Of a DNA stretch of 58,095 bases, positions 12,101 to 18,828 are shown piece after piece. How positions within the stretch are numbered: the first letter of the stretch is position 1; each line of letters begins with the position of its first letter. The notes below the pieces were generated by a model. It did not search any database, was not told where the DNA came from, and saw nothing but the letters and a program-made list of their open reading frames with translations. This DNA comes from an uncultured Selenomonadales bacterium (GTDB lineage Bacteria > Bacillota > Negativicutes > Selenomonadales > Selenomonadaceae), in assembly GCA_947165145.1 (NCBI GenBank), contig CAMUZG010000014.1, positions 1 through 58,095 of the forward strand. Direction: 5' to 3'. A program made the position numbers and the translations under genes.

Positions 12101-15100
12101 TTGTTGGTGATTGTGAACGAATTGATTGTAACGCCCGTTTCAGGCGTGACGCTGACAGTGAGCGGATTTGCAGCAGTGGCTTTGGTTGTGTCGATTGCGT
12201 CAGTCTTCAAGCTTATTTCGTAAGATGTGATAGCGTCGTTTTCCGTTGTGAAAGTGATTGTGGCGACGGTTGCGTTGTTGTCTTTGTAGTAAATCTTGCT
12301 GTCACTCTTGCTGTATTCGACAGTGAGACCGCTCTTCAGTCCGCTAATAGTGAAAGCATCAGCCTCCGCGACTTCCGCGTGAGCAGTGTACGTTGTAACC
12401 TTGCCTGTGTCTGTAGTCGTGTAGTAGGCAACGAAATTGGGCAATTTGTATGTGCCGTTGGTGAGCGTGCCGTTATCGCCTGATTGCGGAGTAAGAGCCG
12501 TTGTCGCTATGCCGTTTTCGAGAAGAAAGCCGTAGCCTTCATCGTTAGTGTCGTCGACAAAGGTAACTGTATTGCCTTCCGTCGTGGGCAGAACGTTGCT
12601 CGTAAGCGTGACAGTTTTATTTTCGGTGTCGACTGTGACGTTGGTGTCGAGAGTGGGCGTACACGTCAAGCCTTTGACTTTAAAGGTGTCGTAAGTATCT
12701 TCTTTGTGGATGGTGTAGGTGTTGCTGTTTTGAAGAACGTATTTGTCAACGTGTCCCTGCGTGAAGGTGTAGACGCCTGTTGCGTCGTCGTCGACATGCT
12801 TGAACGTTGCAGGTGTTTCGTTAGGAGCAGATGTATCCGTGTTGCCGAAAACTGTCGCGTTGAATGCCAAAGTGTAAGTGGTTGAGCCTGTGCTACTGAA
12901 AGTAACTGAGCCGTTGCCCGCGTCATAATCTTTAATCGCGGCGGTGTTCGACAACGTGACGGTGTTATCGCTGATTGTGCCGACTTCGGTGCCGTCGCTG
13001 AGTTTGATTGAGCCATTGCTAATTTCTAAGCCACTGACGAGACCGTTGATAGTGAAACCGCTACCGTTTCTCGCCGCGTAGTAGGTTGCACTGTTGCCGC
13101 TGATGTTGATACCTTCAGCTTGCTCGCCGCTCGTGTAGGTGTAGTTGCCTGTGCCTTGATTGTTTTCGTCTTTGGTCTCGGTAAACGACGCGTTGCCTAA
13201 TGTGTTTTCTACTGTACCGAGATAGCCTGCCATGCCCGTCGCGAGTTGGAAGGTTGCATCGTTAAGCGGAGTGAGTGTGATAATGCCGTTCGTCGAGTTG
13301 AATGCCTTTTCCGTCAAGTAAACGTTACCGTTGCTGTCGACATAGGCGATTGTATCATTGCCGCTCTTTATGGTGCCGTTCGTGGCAGAGAAAGTTTCCG
13401 TCAAATTAGAGAGATTGCCGCCGCTGAGCGTGAATTGTTCGCCGCCCGTCTTTGCGCTGAAAGTAGCGGTGTTGCCGCTGATCGTGAGACCTGCTTCTTT
13501 GCCGGCTCGCGTGTAGGTGTAAGTTGTGTTATTTGTTGAAGAAAAACTTTCATCAATGTTGGCTACTTGTTTGAGGTAATTTGTTCCGTCGCCCTCCGCT
13601 AATGTGAAGCCGTCCGTGGTGGTGAGCGTGATTGAACCGTTGCCGCTACTGAACGCGTCCGCCGTGAGATAAACGTTGTTGCCTTCGACTTTGGCGATTG
13701 TTTTGTTGTCGAGCGTGATAACTTCGTCATCAGAAACAGAGCCGTCTGAATCTGCCGATATGCCGCTGAGCGTGAACGTCTTGCCGCCGTCTTGCGCGTA
13801 ATAAGTGACGGTCTTGTCGTTAAGGTTGTAGTATGCTTTGGTGCCGCCCGACGTGTAGACGCCTTCTTTAGTGAATGACGCGCTAATCGGAGTTGCTGTT
13901 TGATTAATGTCGTTAGCAAGAGCCAAAGAGTATTGAACGCTACTGTCTGTGCTGAGTTCGATTGTTCCGTTGTTTTGGAGTTGCGATAAAAATTTATCGT
14001 TCAGCGTGAAAGTGTAGCTGTCAATGGTGCCGTCGGAATTGTTGTCAACAATTTCAACTGTGCCGATGATGTCGCTGCCCTGCATGAGCGAAATTTTTGT
14101 TTTGTCGGTGTTGCTGACGACAGCAGTCAAAACTTTGGTAGTATCTAAATCGAAGCCCGTGACGTTGAGCGTGAACGATGCGCCGCCAACAGCCTCATGA
14201 GGCGTGTATGTGTTGCCGTCCTGCGTCCAATAAGCCGCATAAGTCGGAGCTTTGAACGTAAATTTGTTATTAGTATTGTCGAAGCTGAACGTGGGATTTT
14301 CACTGACCGTTTTGAAAGCCCCGCTGTTGTCTATGCCGTCAATGCTGAAGTTGTAAGTGTTATCGTTGTCGGTCGTGCTGAACGTAATCGGCGAAGTGTT
14401 GCTGTTGATTGGCGTAGGCAGAGCCGAAGATTTCAGCGTGACATTGTAACCGCTGATTGTGAAGTAATTGCTTATGTTGTCTGAGGTAAAGTGGGCGTCG
14501 TTGTCCAAATTAGTCAAGCCCGAAACCGTGAACGTGGCGTGTTGAGCGGGCTCAGCGTTGGCTTGATAGGTGTATTTGAGACTTCTGGCTTTATCCTCGG
14601 ATTTGACGAAACCTGCAGGCGTGTAGCCTTCGGTGTAAGTGTATGTGCCCGCCTCAACTTTAGTCAACGAAGTCGGGACTGCTTCCTTAATTTTATCTCC
14701 GGCATTCAACACAAAGTAGACGCTATCACTGGAAGAAAACGTAAGACTACTTTCGCTACTCTCTGTAGGAAAATAGGTTAAACCCTTTTCGTTCAACGTG
14801 ACGATGAATGTATTCGAGCTGAAAACAACCGTGCCGACAATGTCGTTGTCGAATTTGATGCTGTTGCCGTCGACCGAGAGATTTGCGGTTGCAGGTACAT
14901 TTATCAGTCCGCTGATAGTGAAAGATTTACCGTCGCTACTAGCGGGAGTGTAGAGAATGCTTTCTCCTTGAACCGTGTAGCCTTTATTTGTGCCCCCCGA
15001 CGTGTAAGTAAGAACGCTGTTGTCATTCGAAAGTTTCGCGGTTTTAGCAGATGGTTGGCTAAGGGAAGTATTTATAAATTCAACCGTGTAGCCGTCGGGT

Positions 15101-16194
15101 TTAGTGACTGTGACATCGGTGTTATTGAGCGCATTGTCATTCAAGTTGCTGATTGTTAATTTCGTGCCGGCGAGGGAAACTGTACCAACTACGTTGTTGT
15201 TAGCGTCATATATGCTATTGCCTATGATAGTCGCGTTGGGATTCAAGCCGCTGATTGTGAAGGTTGCCGCGCCGTAAACCGTGAGCGTATTGTTGCCCTC
15301 GACGCTGTAGCCCTGCGGTATCTCATAGGTGAAATCGTTAAACGTCGTAGCGAAAATTTCGCTGGTTGCCAAAGAATACAAACTGTTCGTCAACGTTACG
15401 TCTAATTTAACGGTGTTTGCAATAGCCGCGAGGTTCGCCGTGTTGACGGTAACGGCTGTATTGTCAACAGATACGATAACGTTGCCGTTGGCGTCTGTGA
15501 TTGTGGTGCCGTCGATTGTCAGACCAGTAGGCAGTCCGCTGAGCGTTGACTGTGTTATCGTGGTGCCCGCCGAATATAAGACGTAATTGCCGTTGTTATC
15601 CTCAACCCATTTTGCAGTTGTGCCGCCCTCCAACGCAAAGCTGTAATCGTTGCCTTGTATGGCGAGATTATTGGTTATGGCAGTATTCACTGCCTCGTCA
15701 GTGAGAATTATCTTATTATTCGCAGTGTCGACTGTGACGTGGTTTTTAATCAAATTCCAGATTTCTGAAGTCAAATTGTTGATATTGATTTTGGTTTCTG
15801 TTCCGCTGGCTGCTATGTAGGTGTATTCCCCGTTGCTACCAGTAAAGCTTGCGGTGGAGGGCACTGTCAGCGTGCCGTTGTTAGTGTTTTCAACAGCTTT
15901 ATACTCTATAGAATCGCTACCATCAACAACGAACATGTAGCCGCTAACAGTTCTTCCGCCTTCTAAGCAAAGATATTTGCCAGTACTCGGTAAGACATCG
16001 TTTAAAACCTCAGTGGTGAACGTTATGGTTTTGTTGGTGACATCAACAGTTATACCACTAGTTACAAGTTCTTCTGGACTATTAACGGAATAGGTGTTGC
16101 TACTTTCATCATAACTTGCTTCATAAATTTTAGTTGGTTCTGTTGGGTCAAAAGCGTAAACCTTTTCATATAGGTCTATGAAATAATAACTCAT
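1..16194 (-). CDS. Giant repetitive RTX-like surface/adhesin protein, C-terminus beyond the left edge
   Basis: A single frame is open from an ATG at 16194 to base 1 (5398 codons) in every stretch I translated, and no stop is seen. The start follows a strong SD (AGGGAGGGATC). The protein begins MSYYFIDLYEKVYAFDPTEP and has no signal peptide, which fits type I secretion by a C-terminal signal (inference; that end is outside the window). Residues about 200-4000 are a long chain of units of roughly 110-160 aa. Each carries a YTYT-like stretch, then FTISGL or FTLSGL, then beta-rich Thr/Asn/Val sequence. From about residue 4360 the protein becomes glycine/aspartate-rich with RTX-like motifs (LGAGNDTVSV, NAGAGSDTVYAT, DAGGGSDYIQL), as in calcium-binding beta-rolls. 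A role as an adhesin or surface-layer-like protein is inferred from this architecture. The antisense strand carries several long open frames, which are coding shadows. Confidence 0.9.
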   Translation of the reverse strand, partial: MSYYFIDLYEKVYAFDPTEPTKIYEASYDESSNTYSVNSPEELVTSGITVDVTNKTITFTTEVLNDVLPSTGKYLCLEGGRTVSGYMFVVDGSDSIEYKAVENTNNGTLTVPSTASFTGSNGEYTYIAASGTETKININNLTSEIWNLIKNHVTVDTANNKIILTDEAVNTAITNNLAIQGNDYSFALEGGTTAKWVEDNNGNYVLYSAGTTITQSTLSGLPTGLTIDGTTITDANGNVIVSVDNTAVTVNTANLAAIANTVKLDVTLTNSLYSLATSEIFATTFNDFTYEIPQGYSVEGNNTLTVYGAATFTISGLNPNATIIGNSIYDANNNVVGTVSLAGTKLTISNLNDNALNNTDVTVTKPDGYTVEFINTSLSQPSAKTAKLSNDNSVLTYTSGGTNKGYTVQGESILYTPASSDGKSFTISGLINVPATANLSVDGNSIKFDNDIVGTVVFSSNTFIVTLNEKGLTYFPTESSESSLTFSSSDSVYFVLNAGDKIKEAVPTSLTKVEAGTYTYTEGYTPAGFVKSEDKARSLKYTYQANAEPAQHATFTVSGLTNLDNDAHFTSDNISNYFTISGYNVTLKSSALPTPINSNTSPITFSTTDNDNTYNFSIDGIDNSGAFKTVSENPTFSFDNTNNKFTFKAPTYAAYWTQDGNTYTPHEAVGGASFTLNVTGFDLDTTKVLTAVVSNTDKTKISLMQGSDIIGTVEIVDNNSDGTIDSYTFTLNDKFLSQLQNNGTIELSTDSSVQYSLALANDINQTATPISASFTKEGVYTSGGTKAYYNLNDKTVTYYAQDGGKTFTLSGISADSDGSVSDDEVITLDNKTIAKVEGNNVYLTADAFSSGNGSITLTTTDGFTLAEGDGTNYLKQVANIDESFSSTNNTTYTYTRAGKEAGLTISGNTATFSAKTGGEQFTLSGGNLSNLTETFSATNGTIKSGNDTIAYVDSNGNVYLTEKAFNSTNGIITLTPLNDATFQLATGMAGYLGTVENTLGNASFTETKDENNQGTGNYTYTSGEQAEGINISGNSATYYAARNGSGFTINGLVSGLEISNGSIKLSDGTEVGTISDNTVTLSNTAAIKDYDAGNGSVTFSSTGSTTYTLAFNATVFGNTDTSAPNETPATFKHVDDDATGVYTFTQGHVDKYVLQNSNTYTIHKEDTYDTFKVKGLTCTPTLDTNVTVDTENKTVTLTSNVLPTTEGNTVTFVDDTNDEGYGFLLENGIATTALTPQSGDNGTLTNGTYKLPNFVAYYTTTDTGKVTTYTAHAEVAEADAFTISGLKSGLTVEYSKSDSKIYYKDNNATVATITFTTENDAITSYEISLKTDAIDTTKATAANPLTVSVTPETGVTINSFTITNKPTDGTVDYEYGWEQDTVPNGGTATYQRKEKSAYWTTDNTDTLPTYTYTAAQEAQTEFTISGMTVNTSLNDNTIEVDRDNSKVKIKSDTLLPTSGALTISQTSWTFDTTELTNSRIFDNETDAKNDQSATFSKLNNDDVYTYSSQATSPYYIKSANTLTYNDGTTATTFTISGLKDGLTVYNDNIYKSTDVTVNGDGTKTLAQNATSLGTVEIVADNSNPGKYTGTVTLTNLDVLASPTNGTINIKLTDTENDAVTYTLQLGNAFNEQSTAPTTAATLTTDGLYTGAHTSAYTSSDATNEYTYHAEQDASTYAKFQLTGLNITDNNQAGKVTVGGNATNGYTVSIAESLLKKSDTLSLTSTNGPTYTLENPLAVTSKDQEGFYLNGSGTFEYKTESFNAGYAPTNGAKNSYTWTAESGGEVLFKLTGLNSSITSLTVDDGKIYSGYVDENDKGTEIGTFTKTGEGDSATYAVVLNQNALPTITDNGTFTVALTDNTSDNYTLTLDSNIEQTATSANAGWGTATENNGIYSNTYLSSSTNTNNYWTDNNNNSFTFTAKVERTTLFTLSGLKSDAFSDIKVDSTNNQVNLTDAIVNALGDNQSITLTNGNSQTYTLTDSNGTAFQTTVPNETTATLEPKTGSDGTYTYTSAYTPAYNQGSNNNTKVTHIAEANKDTFEISGLSTDTTKVTLGNSVTVTKNGDTYEVEIKTTALPSTLGTIAVTNNATIKSIEGYSLTAPTAADTLSYDSTNSTYTFKKNYVGEHFASTTAGATNSYTYTAEMDRGSFTLRGTALANTTIPVNYTLSDYLTVNDKAVTLNSAILKNTSDLTDGEQITISDGDYTLTGLTEIQTTAAHFKPNGTDGTTLEYHTEAKSAGYTTTDNKTYTFAAAVDSTTPFTIKGLPNLTGYTISVENDGTITATKDETTVTLGTFSGNATDGYNVTLRQELWTAFNATPETVEMTTTGTLTITNGSNTVASSSSATSLANRTAEWITIDSTKATYGLKERAESWTKDASTSNKYTFHSAENQDTYFTLSGLRYTSENDLTSIKTEVTLSDNTVTITKDALDETKFGDIELTPENGSSYTNLALGDGVNKLTNDVPPIDTAESYGNVNLGENTATYTTATYKDYYTVKDDNKKIIKHFQATSGTVTVSGLGTDNFSTVPTGESSSLFTVTPTFALVDGQYTLQSYSVEINKSFVENLQEGGKISFSGKSNVGGTETNIDAANLTLSFKTDEFSNDYDPTSGKLYNGTNDSSVNADIATSESGNDFVCTYTAKITRRDYFTFDNITNEVSHVKQSGGQPFQIIGLEKDRWTGFAATDTEITATEILTADQWEELSSTDRAKYTADGSNYKSKEPITIATIESVTAGNGSDVDCTVTLQKAAFTTNEQTITLTDNTVDGIKYVLAVDSKQITTSETTQTAATFIGNSTNGYTYTASKRDEYVTFTSEDNKYTYHTQTGGQQFTITGLKDGLTVVNGNIYAESDPDHETSLGEFVAKDGETAPTVLKLTSTDALKAFNSDGKVEIVLTNVIGENPGDTEVEYSLDFGTNYQYSEEYTANSGYTESSPDLKETEPPGTYTYKAPNRTIAYTYKSGSKYIYKQEDPTKVFTITNLKSEASFNDVANSIYYDETNNAITLINESLLPDNIAKGEKITLVRADGDTSTTLTATEGVLGYATPNINDIGTVTKNNDNNNFIITLPSYNDKYFTASGNEITCVRDTFGGEKFKLTGFASDLSFDSGVYDSTKGTITYTINGTKASATEGGTGESGAVGTLVVTLAQDGSGIAGYAFEITDKGALNVSDGDNIKVEQIDTTTPTVDLSLNLDALNTGNTNTTPWTSTDQSNGIYTYTSSTATTHYLKQGSASYTYSSEGITNDTAQSFNLHITQVTNFGRQNKKETISPVLNNYVKVDEVRDSSTGAITEFVITILGDAALKTGNEVSLDTITTVGTEWTEEVTVDFGNATNPPNYTIKLANDVATNYRGAHNDGKLELVSGKSDTYTFTTDEFIAGFASTQDNNGNTYITKITPLTNRANGDYCTISGLASGLKLHKTANYKYEIYTGDSYKANNVVGTYDGYTITLTKKAALPSYDADTDGFTVKLEDKQAGKYDYILVLSEADGSEFKDLLNPDGETKEQFEYTAASGNAPATFTYKTGKSVDKFVENPREYKIDGDDTYSNSYTFVKGKETVGDSGLVDKLKLTGSLNVAGDLEVLSDGTLYYGGTNYGKIVKESKTVTLYWLALPSNPSVSDSIITLTDETSGNTKYKFVLDENVDSSADKPAEVTFSSGTLTYKAPGNAAGYYLSTDGTQVGYKNANGQQSFKLYGLANTGLTNFTLDENGNISADRTLSLAEYNLLSGDKTDYKPSAYLSTTTIDEAEYNELPADEKANYEKQSDSTYKNITPITAAQFANLTAAEKGKYEPSEYTANLKIASVAFSENNTKGTVTLYDAIFYKSPNAAEQAITLSDTNSGDSIAYSLDITSNITTTDTGDPISEAFTGNATNGYTYTASGHKEYVTEESNGYTYHPQSGGQQFTIVGLADNLTVSGNNNGKITLNSVEVGNVTNGIFTLTSLDIVNPVADGETTRTITITDLEDNADNTITYKLAVDETLRTVTKSSSFEETSTGGTYEYTAEHNNAYITPDTSDINSFVYHAEEKAETVTISGLQPNKTVNFGNANALVTFDAANKIFTFNEEMLPMTGKVELSAKDKDGMTSITGYTMKVADDVPKTPYQVTTESNGGELTADPSDSTKYIYTTPAFLKYYTYEDPTTASTTKITANAAGTAQPLFNVTNLKGEFTLTYDNATKTATITDTTTNTAIGTIKFEGSDNSTFTGITVNLKQAALSLDTNDGETTEIKLTKILEGLTSTALKLTIDGVIVDDNARTATTAWQQRDGNIAVYGTQSLESYWLKGSDSAYTHHATVGAIDSLQINGVNGITGFDTIDNGLAINAYYFVDSGATLTNNDGGYKLSITGAAPNKVFYGLDTAKGDTITNDVAGIKIYGQSGADIFTNSGANASIFGGDNNDTITNYANNAYIDGGKDNDLVNLFGGDGATVDVEDGADIISVGAGVTNFSVSHFGTDDVIKFAGGISAIGKFSDNSITVTSGNQTVTIDGLKYSDTGMMWSNLDGGRTTLAATTLKGAYTLEGAINYRNETVGSAEVILSGISSAIDNPNDKVITLTSTNFTNASVISNTDYEFYLTGGKSFYGLDTADTITVDGTGLKVYGQSGADIFNVKGNDNFIDLGNDTAADTINIASNFTNITVDNFNADDLITGLTGDITTIEGGIKVGDVSIYGIESIATVNSGWSAPVGNTISYRKETVAGAALSHGQLTWNTGANPQNIFTINGLGASAGLTLEGTTVKVDSTALTGIKHDISITSDYGYTFELVNVAGPSAYDDDGAGWKHDGVSVAKYVTGAMTDGFTLASGSTIINYVPKFDGDTQLELSGITNTNNFNVNGNNANLFANGFDSLVSVVSNDGNYALYLQSTYDSLFNGKSFMGLSTADTITISGSKLSLNAAGGNNIINAYSSDYDTIITGDGNDSIFANSCNFIYAGGGSNTVIAHYQNFITVGSGADFISVTSDNNTIDAGDGANTIFATGGNYITTGKDADFISVSSSNNTIDASDGANTIFAAATNFIVGGSGADFISVSGNGNRINAGAGSDTVYATTGNYITLGAGNDYITVCGNGNVIDAGGGSDYIQLNGNGDHLTLGAGNDTVSVAAGITYFEVADFTVGDVIKLSSGGTLTGGGNGVNVGSLRIQGIAPLATLEEGWNDPGTDSISYKAWTTSGATLIGTDLTYQNQSADETLFTIHGLSSSAHISVDSVNKIVTLGASALNKLHVGDTISVGNGYKFSLSGVNLDRDKSIADDWTLGNGIASYMVGRTADYFDGDGLSSITFMGGSVGTADIEISGITSITGGFSVGEDGTVTLDAAGFSANVAIEGNANEYEFNLVGTLNGINRATFNATEYNDYITNFVDYLTIKGLSGTDYIENYGDSVFINANNEITNSGANVTILGGDDEDEISNE
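3900..15600 (-). repeat. Tandem beta-strand repeat region of the giant protein
   Basis: Degenerate units recur every 330-480 bp. The easiest landmark is the codons for FT(I/L)SGL, seen on the + strand as variants of ccgctgattgtgaa. Examples lie near 15250, 14915, 13755, 13420, 12340, 11930, 11580, 10068, 9000, 7690 and 6905. Units differ too much to be recent exact duplications. Some carry a sub-repeat with an Asp/Glu-rich helix-like stretch (for example AEYNELPADEKANYE and AAQFANLTAAEKGKYE, near 4850-4980). Confidence 0.8.
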
Positions 16195-16609
16195 GAATGG
16201 ATCCCTCCCTAAAAAAATTCCGTTTATTCTGATTGTTTCTTCGATACGGCGACTTGAAGACTGTCTTCGGGAACGCGACCGGGGCTGTTCCCGGTGCAGT
16301 GAAGTTAGCTGAGTCTGTCGCTCGAAAAAACGTTGGCTACCTCGCTTATGAAATTTGTGGCAGTAATCGAACCTTGCTTGCGATTTGGACGCGCTGATGA
16401 CGTTTGGTCGTCGAAGTGATTCGTGAGTCTCCTTTCTGTCGCTGGTTGTCGCTCGCCTTGCCGAAATTCGATTGTCGCCTTCTTACGCGTGATATAAATT
16501 ACGGCGATTAACTCCGAAAATACAATCGAAGAAATCGCCGAGTATCTTTAGATAAAGTGTCATGAGCATCGGTCCTTCCGCTCTGAAGACATAAATGCAA
16601 ATTTTATCA
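16195..16609. other. Intergenic region / long 5' leader of the giant gene
   Basis: No convincing gene lies here. If the minus-strand promoter at 16610-16639 is used, this is an untranslated leader of about 410 nt before the giant ORF. It contains a 6+1+6 dyad GAAGAC-T-GTCTTC at 16256-16268 and an inverted repeat CGGGAAC/GTTCCCG near 16274-16301. I do not recognise a riboswitch family. Confidence 0.5.
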
Positions 16610-16639
16610 ATTTTACCTTGTGAAATATTTCGCCGTCAA
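16610..16639 (-). promoter_or_regulatory. Putative sigma-70 promoter for the giant surface protein gene
   Basis: On the minus strand, TTGACG (16634-16639) is followed by an 18-nt spacer and TAAAAT (16610-16615). It is the best promoter-like match upstream of the giant ORF and leaves a long leader. Not experimentally supported. Confidence 0.45.
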
Positions 16640-16677
16640 GATTTACTTATCGAATTTTAATGCAGAATTTGTTTCCG

Positions 16678-16706
16678 TTGTAAAGTTGCCGCCGAAATGT
16701 TAGACT
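16678..16706 (+). promoter_or_regulatory. Putative promoter of the DUF4127 gene
   Basis: TTGTAA (16678-16683), 17-nt spacer, TAGACT (16701-16706), lying 44 nt before the start codon. The same -10 variant TAGACT is seen in front of rplS. Confidence 0.45.
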
Positions 16707-16750
16707 TGCGGACGTCAGCTTAAAGCTCAAAAATTGGAGGACAACAATTC

Positions 16751-18343
16751 ATGCTGAAAAAATTTTTTTTATTGCTCGTCGCGCTGATGTTGGAATTCGG
16801 CACGGCGTCCGCCGCTCAAAAAATTTTGTTCATACCGCACGACGATAGACCCGTTTCATGTCAACAGCCCGCCGAAGTCGTTGAGCAGCTCGGTTACGAA
16901 ATTTTGATGCCGTCGCCCGAAATGTTGACGCGTCCCGAAGAATTATGGCGTTGGCTCGAAGAAAATGCACCGTCAGCAAATGCGGCTGTCGTGTCGTCGG
17001 ACGCACTTCTTTACGGCGGATTGTTCGCTTCCCGCAAACACGAGATACCTGCCGATGAACTCGTTGCCCGCGTCGAGAATTTCGCCACGTTGCGCAAGAA
17101 CAATCCAAACCTGCAACTGTACGTTTTCGGCTCGTTAATGCGCACACCGTCGGCTGGCACGGTCGGCGACATTGAAGAGCCCGATTATTACGGTCAACAC
17201 GGCGCGGATATTTTCAATTATACAAGATTGCTCGACAAGCAGGAAATTGACACGCTCACCTACGAAGAATATCGGACGCTCGACGAACTCAATAAAAAAA
17301 TTCCCGCAGACGTTTTGGACGATTGGTTTGCCCGCCGTAAGAAAAATTTATCCGCCACGAAAAGATTAATTGACTTCGCCAACGACAACATCATCAACTG
17401 TTTCATTGTCGGGCGCGACGATAACGCTCCGCTCAGTCAAACTCACCGCGAAAATCGACAACTGACGGCTTACATGACTGAACTTGAAATTCCAAAGACA
17501 AAGGCGCAATCTCATGCGGGTATCGACGAATACGCAATGTTGTTGCTGGCTCGTGCCGTCAACGATTTGCGCGACGAATTCCCCGTTGTCTACGTGCAAT
17601 TCAACAGCGGCGTTGGTGCCGATACGATTCCAGCCTATTCTGATGAGACGTTGGGGCAATCTGTTCGCGACGAAATTTTTATTGCCGGCGGACTTGTTGC
17701 CGAGAATCCCGAACGCGCCGATTTTGTCCTGTTCGTCAACACAGACGTCGACGGTCAAACTTATCACACGCACAACAGTTTTCCACCGATGACGTTGACT
17801 AAGAGCGAGAAGAAATTTTTACGGCGCAACGCAAGATATTTCGCGTCGCTGGTCGAATCTGCCGTCAAAAAAAAATATCCCGTTGGTGTCGCCGATGTCA
17901 CCTTCGCGAACGGCGCGGACAACGAGTTGATGACTGCTTTGCGGAAAAAAAATTTACTGTTCAAGTTGCAAGCATACGGCGGCTGGAACACTGCCACGAA
18001 CACTACGGGCTTTGTATTGGGGACTGGCATGTTGGCAAAGAGCATGAGCCGCGACGCCCGCAACAAATTGCTTGCCCGCCGTTATCTTGACGATTGGGCT
18101 TATCAAGCGAACGTCCGCACGCAAATCGCCGCTGAACTTGCCGAACGTCCCGACGGTCTGTCGATTTACATTGACTTGGGAGAACATGCCGCTGACATTG
18201 AAACGCGAGAAACTAAACTTATGCGCAAGTTTGCAGAAAAAAATTTGCCGCACTTCGACTTCCTGAAGAATTTCACCGTGACGAATCCTTATCGCCGAAT
18301 GTTCGAGTGCGAAATTCACTTCGGCTCAAAGACAAGTAGATGA
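16751..18343 (+). CDS. DUF4127 family protein, exported
   Basis: This is a 530-aa protein starting at ATG 16751 behind the SD TTGGAGG. Residues 1-21 (MLKKFFLLLVALMLEFGTASA) form a typical signal peptide, so the protein probably acts outside the cytoplasmic membrane. The mature part opens with ILFIPHDDRPVSCQQP, followed by SSDALLYGGLFASR, characteristic of the DUF4127 family, whose biochemical function is not established. The length agrees with the family. It stands apart from the translation genes that follow: an 83-bp gap contains a promoter for rbfA. No operon partner suggests a pathway. The family assignment is by motif recognition; I assign no function. Confidence 0.85.
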   Translation: MLKKFFLLLVALMLEFGTASAAQKILFIPHDDRPVSCQQPAEVVEQLGYEILMPSPEMLTRPEELWRWLEENAPSANAAVVSSDALLYGGLFASRKHEIPADELVARVENFATLRKNNPNLQLYVFGSLMRTPSAGTVGDIEEPDYYGQHGADIFNYTRLLDKQEIDTLTYEEYRTLDELNKKIPADVLDDWFARRKKNLSATKRLIDFANDNIINCFIVGRDDNAPLSQTHRENRQLTAYMTELEIPKTKAQSHAGIDEYAMLLLARAVNDLRDEFPVVYVQFNSGVGADTIPAYSDETLGQSVRDEIFIAGGLVAENPERADFVLFVNTDVDGQTYHTHNSFPPMTLTKSEKKFLRRNARYFASLVESAVKKKYPVGVADVTFANGADNELMTALRKKNLLFKLQAYGGWNTATNTTGFVLGTGMLAKSMSRDARNKLLARRYLDDWAYQANVRTQIAAELAERPDGLSIYIDLGEHAADIETRETKLMRKFAEKNLPHFDFLKNFTVTNPYRRMFECEIHFGSKTSR

Positions 18344-18354
18344 AAAATTTAGGT

Positions 18355-18383
18355 TTGAATTGACTGCCGAAATTTTTTATAAT
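18355..18383 (+). promoter_or_regulatory. Putative promoter of rbfA-nrnA-truB
   Basis: TTGAAT (18355-18360), 17-nt spacer, TATAAT (18378-18383), located 43 nt before the rbfA ATG. The perfect -10 and correct spacing make this one of the better promoters in the window. Confidence 0.6.
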
Positions 18384-18426
18384 TGATTTGCGACAACAGC
18401 AACCAATTTTTCAGAGAGGTACAATC

Positions 18427-18828
18427 ATGGCAAAACAACTTAGAATCGAAAAACTTCAAGAACTCATCAAGCAGGAAATGAGCAAAATGCTTCTCAACGA
18501 CCTGAAAGACCCGCGAATCGGTTTCGTGACGGTGACGGACGTCGAAATGACAGGCGACTTGCGCGAGGCAAAAATTTTCGTCAGCGTGATGGGCGACGGC
18601 GATAAAGTCAAAAATTCGCTCGACGGACTCAACAGCGCACTCGGTTTCATTCGCCGCGAAATCGGGCAAAGAATTCGTCTGCGCTTCACGCCGGAAATTT
18701 CTTTTGCACTCGATACGTCACTCGATTACGGCGACCACATTCAAAAACTTTTGCTTCAAGTGGAAGGGGAACGTACAAATGTTGATAACACTTCAGCAAG
18801 CCGCGCAGAAAATCCGCTCGGTCAATAA
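18427..18828 (+). CDS. rbfA: 30S ribosome-binding factor RbfA
   Basis: A 133-aa protein that assists late maturation of the 30S subunit by binding near the 5' end of 16S rRNA. The start ATG at 18427 (MAKQLRIEKLQE) is chosen because AGAGAGG lies just upstream; an in-frame ATG at 18388 lacks an SD. The KH-like fold signature is visible in KDPRIGFVTVTDVEMTGDLREAKIFVSVMG, split here as KDPRIGFVTVTDVEM and GDLREAKIFVSVMG. Its 3' end overlaps the start of nrnA by 50 nt, indicating translational coupling. In most Firmicutes infB lies directly upstream; here it is absent and a DUF4127 gene sits there, so the usual nusA-infB-rbfA operon is split. Confidence 0.95.
   Translation: MAKQLRIEKLQELIKQEMSKMLLNDLKDPRIGFVTVTDVEMTGDLREAKIFVSVMGDGDKVKNSLDGLNSALGFIRREIGQRIRLRFTPEISFALDTSLDYGDHIQKLLLQVEGERTNVDNTSASRAENPLGQ

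Noticed and set aside
16201-16480. c-di-GMP or other riboswitch in the giant-gene leader
   Set aside because: Hairpins are present but I could not match the conserved core of a known riboswitch class by eye.
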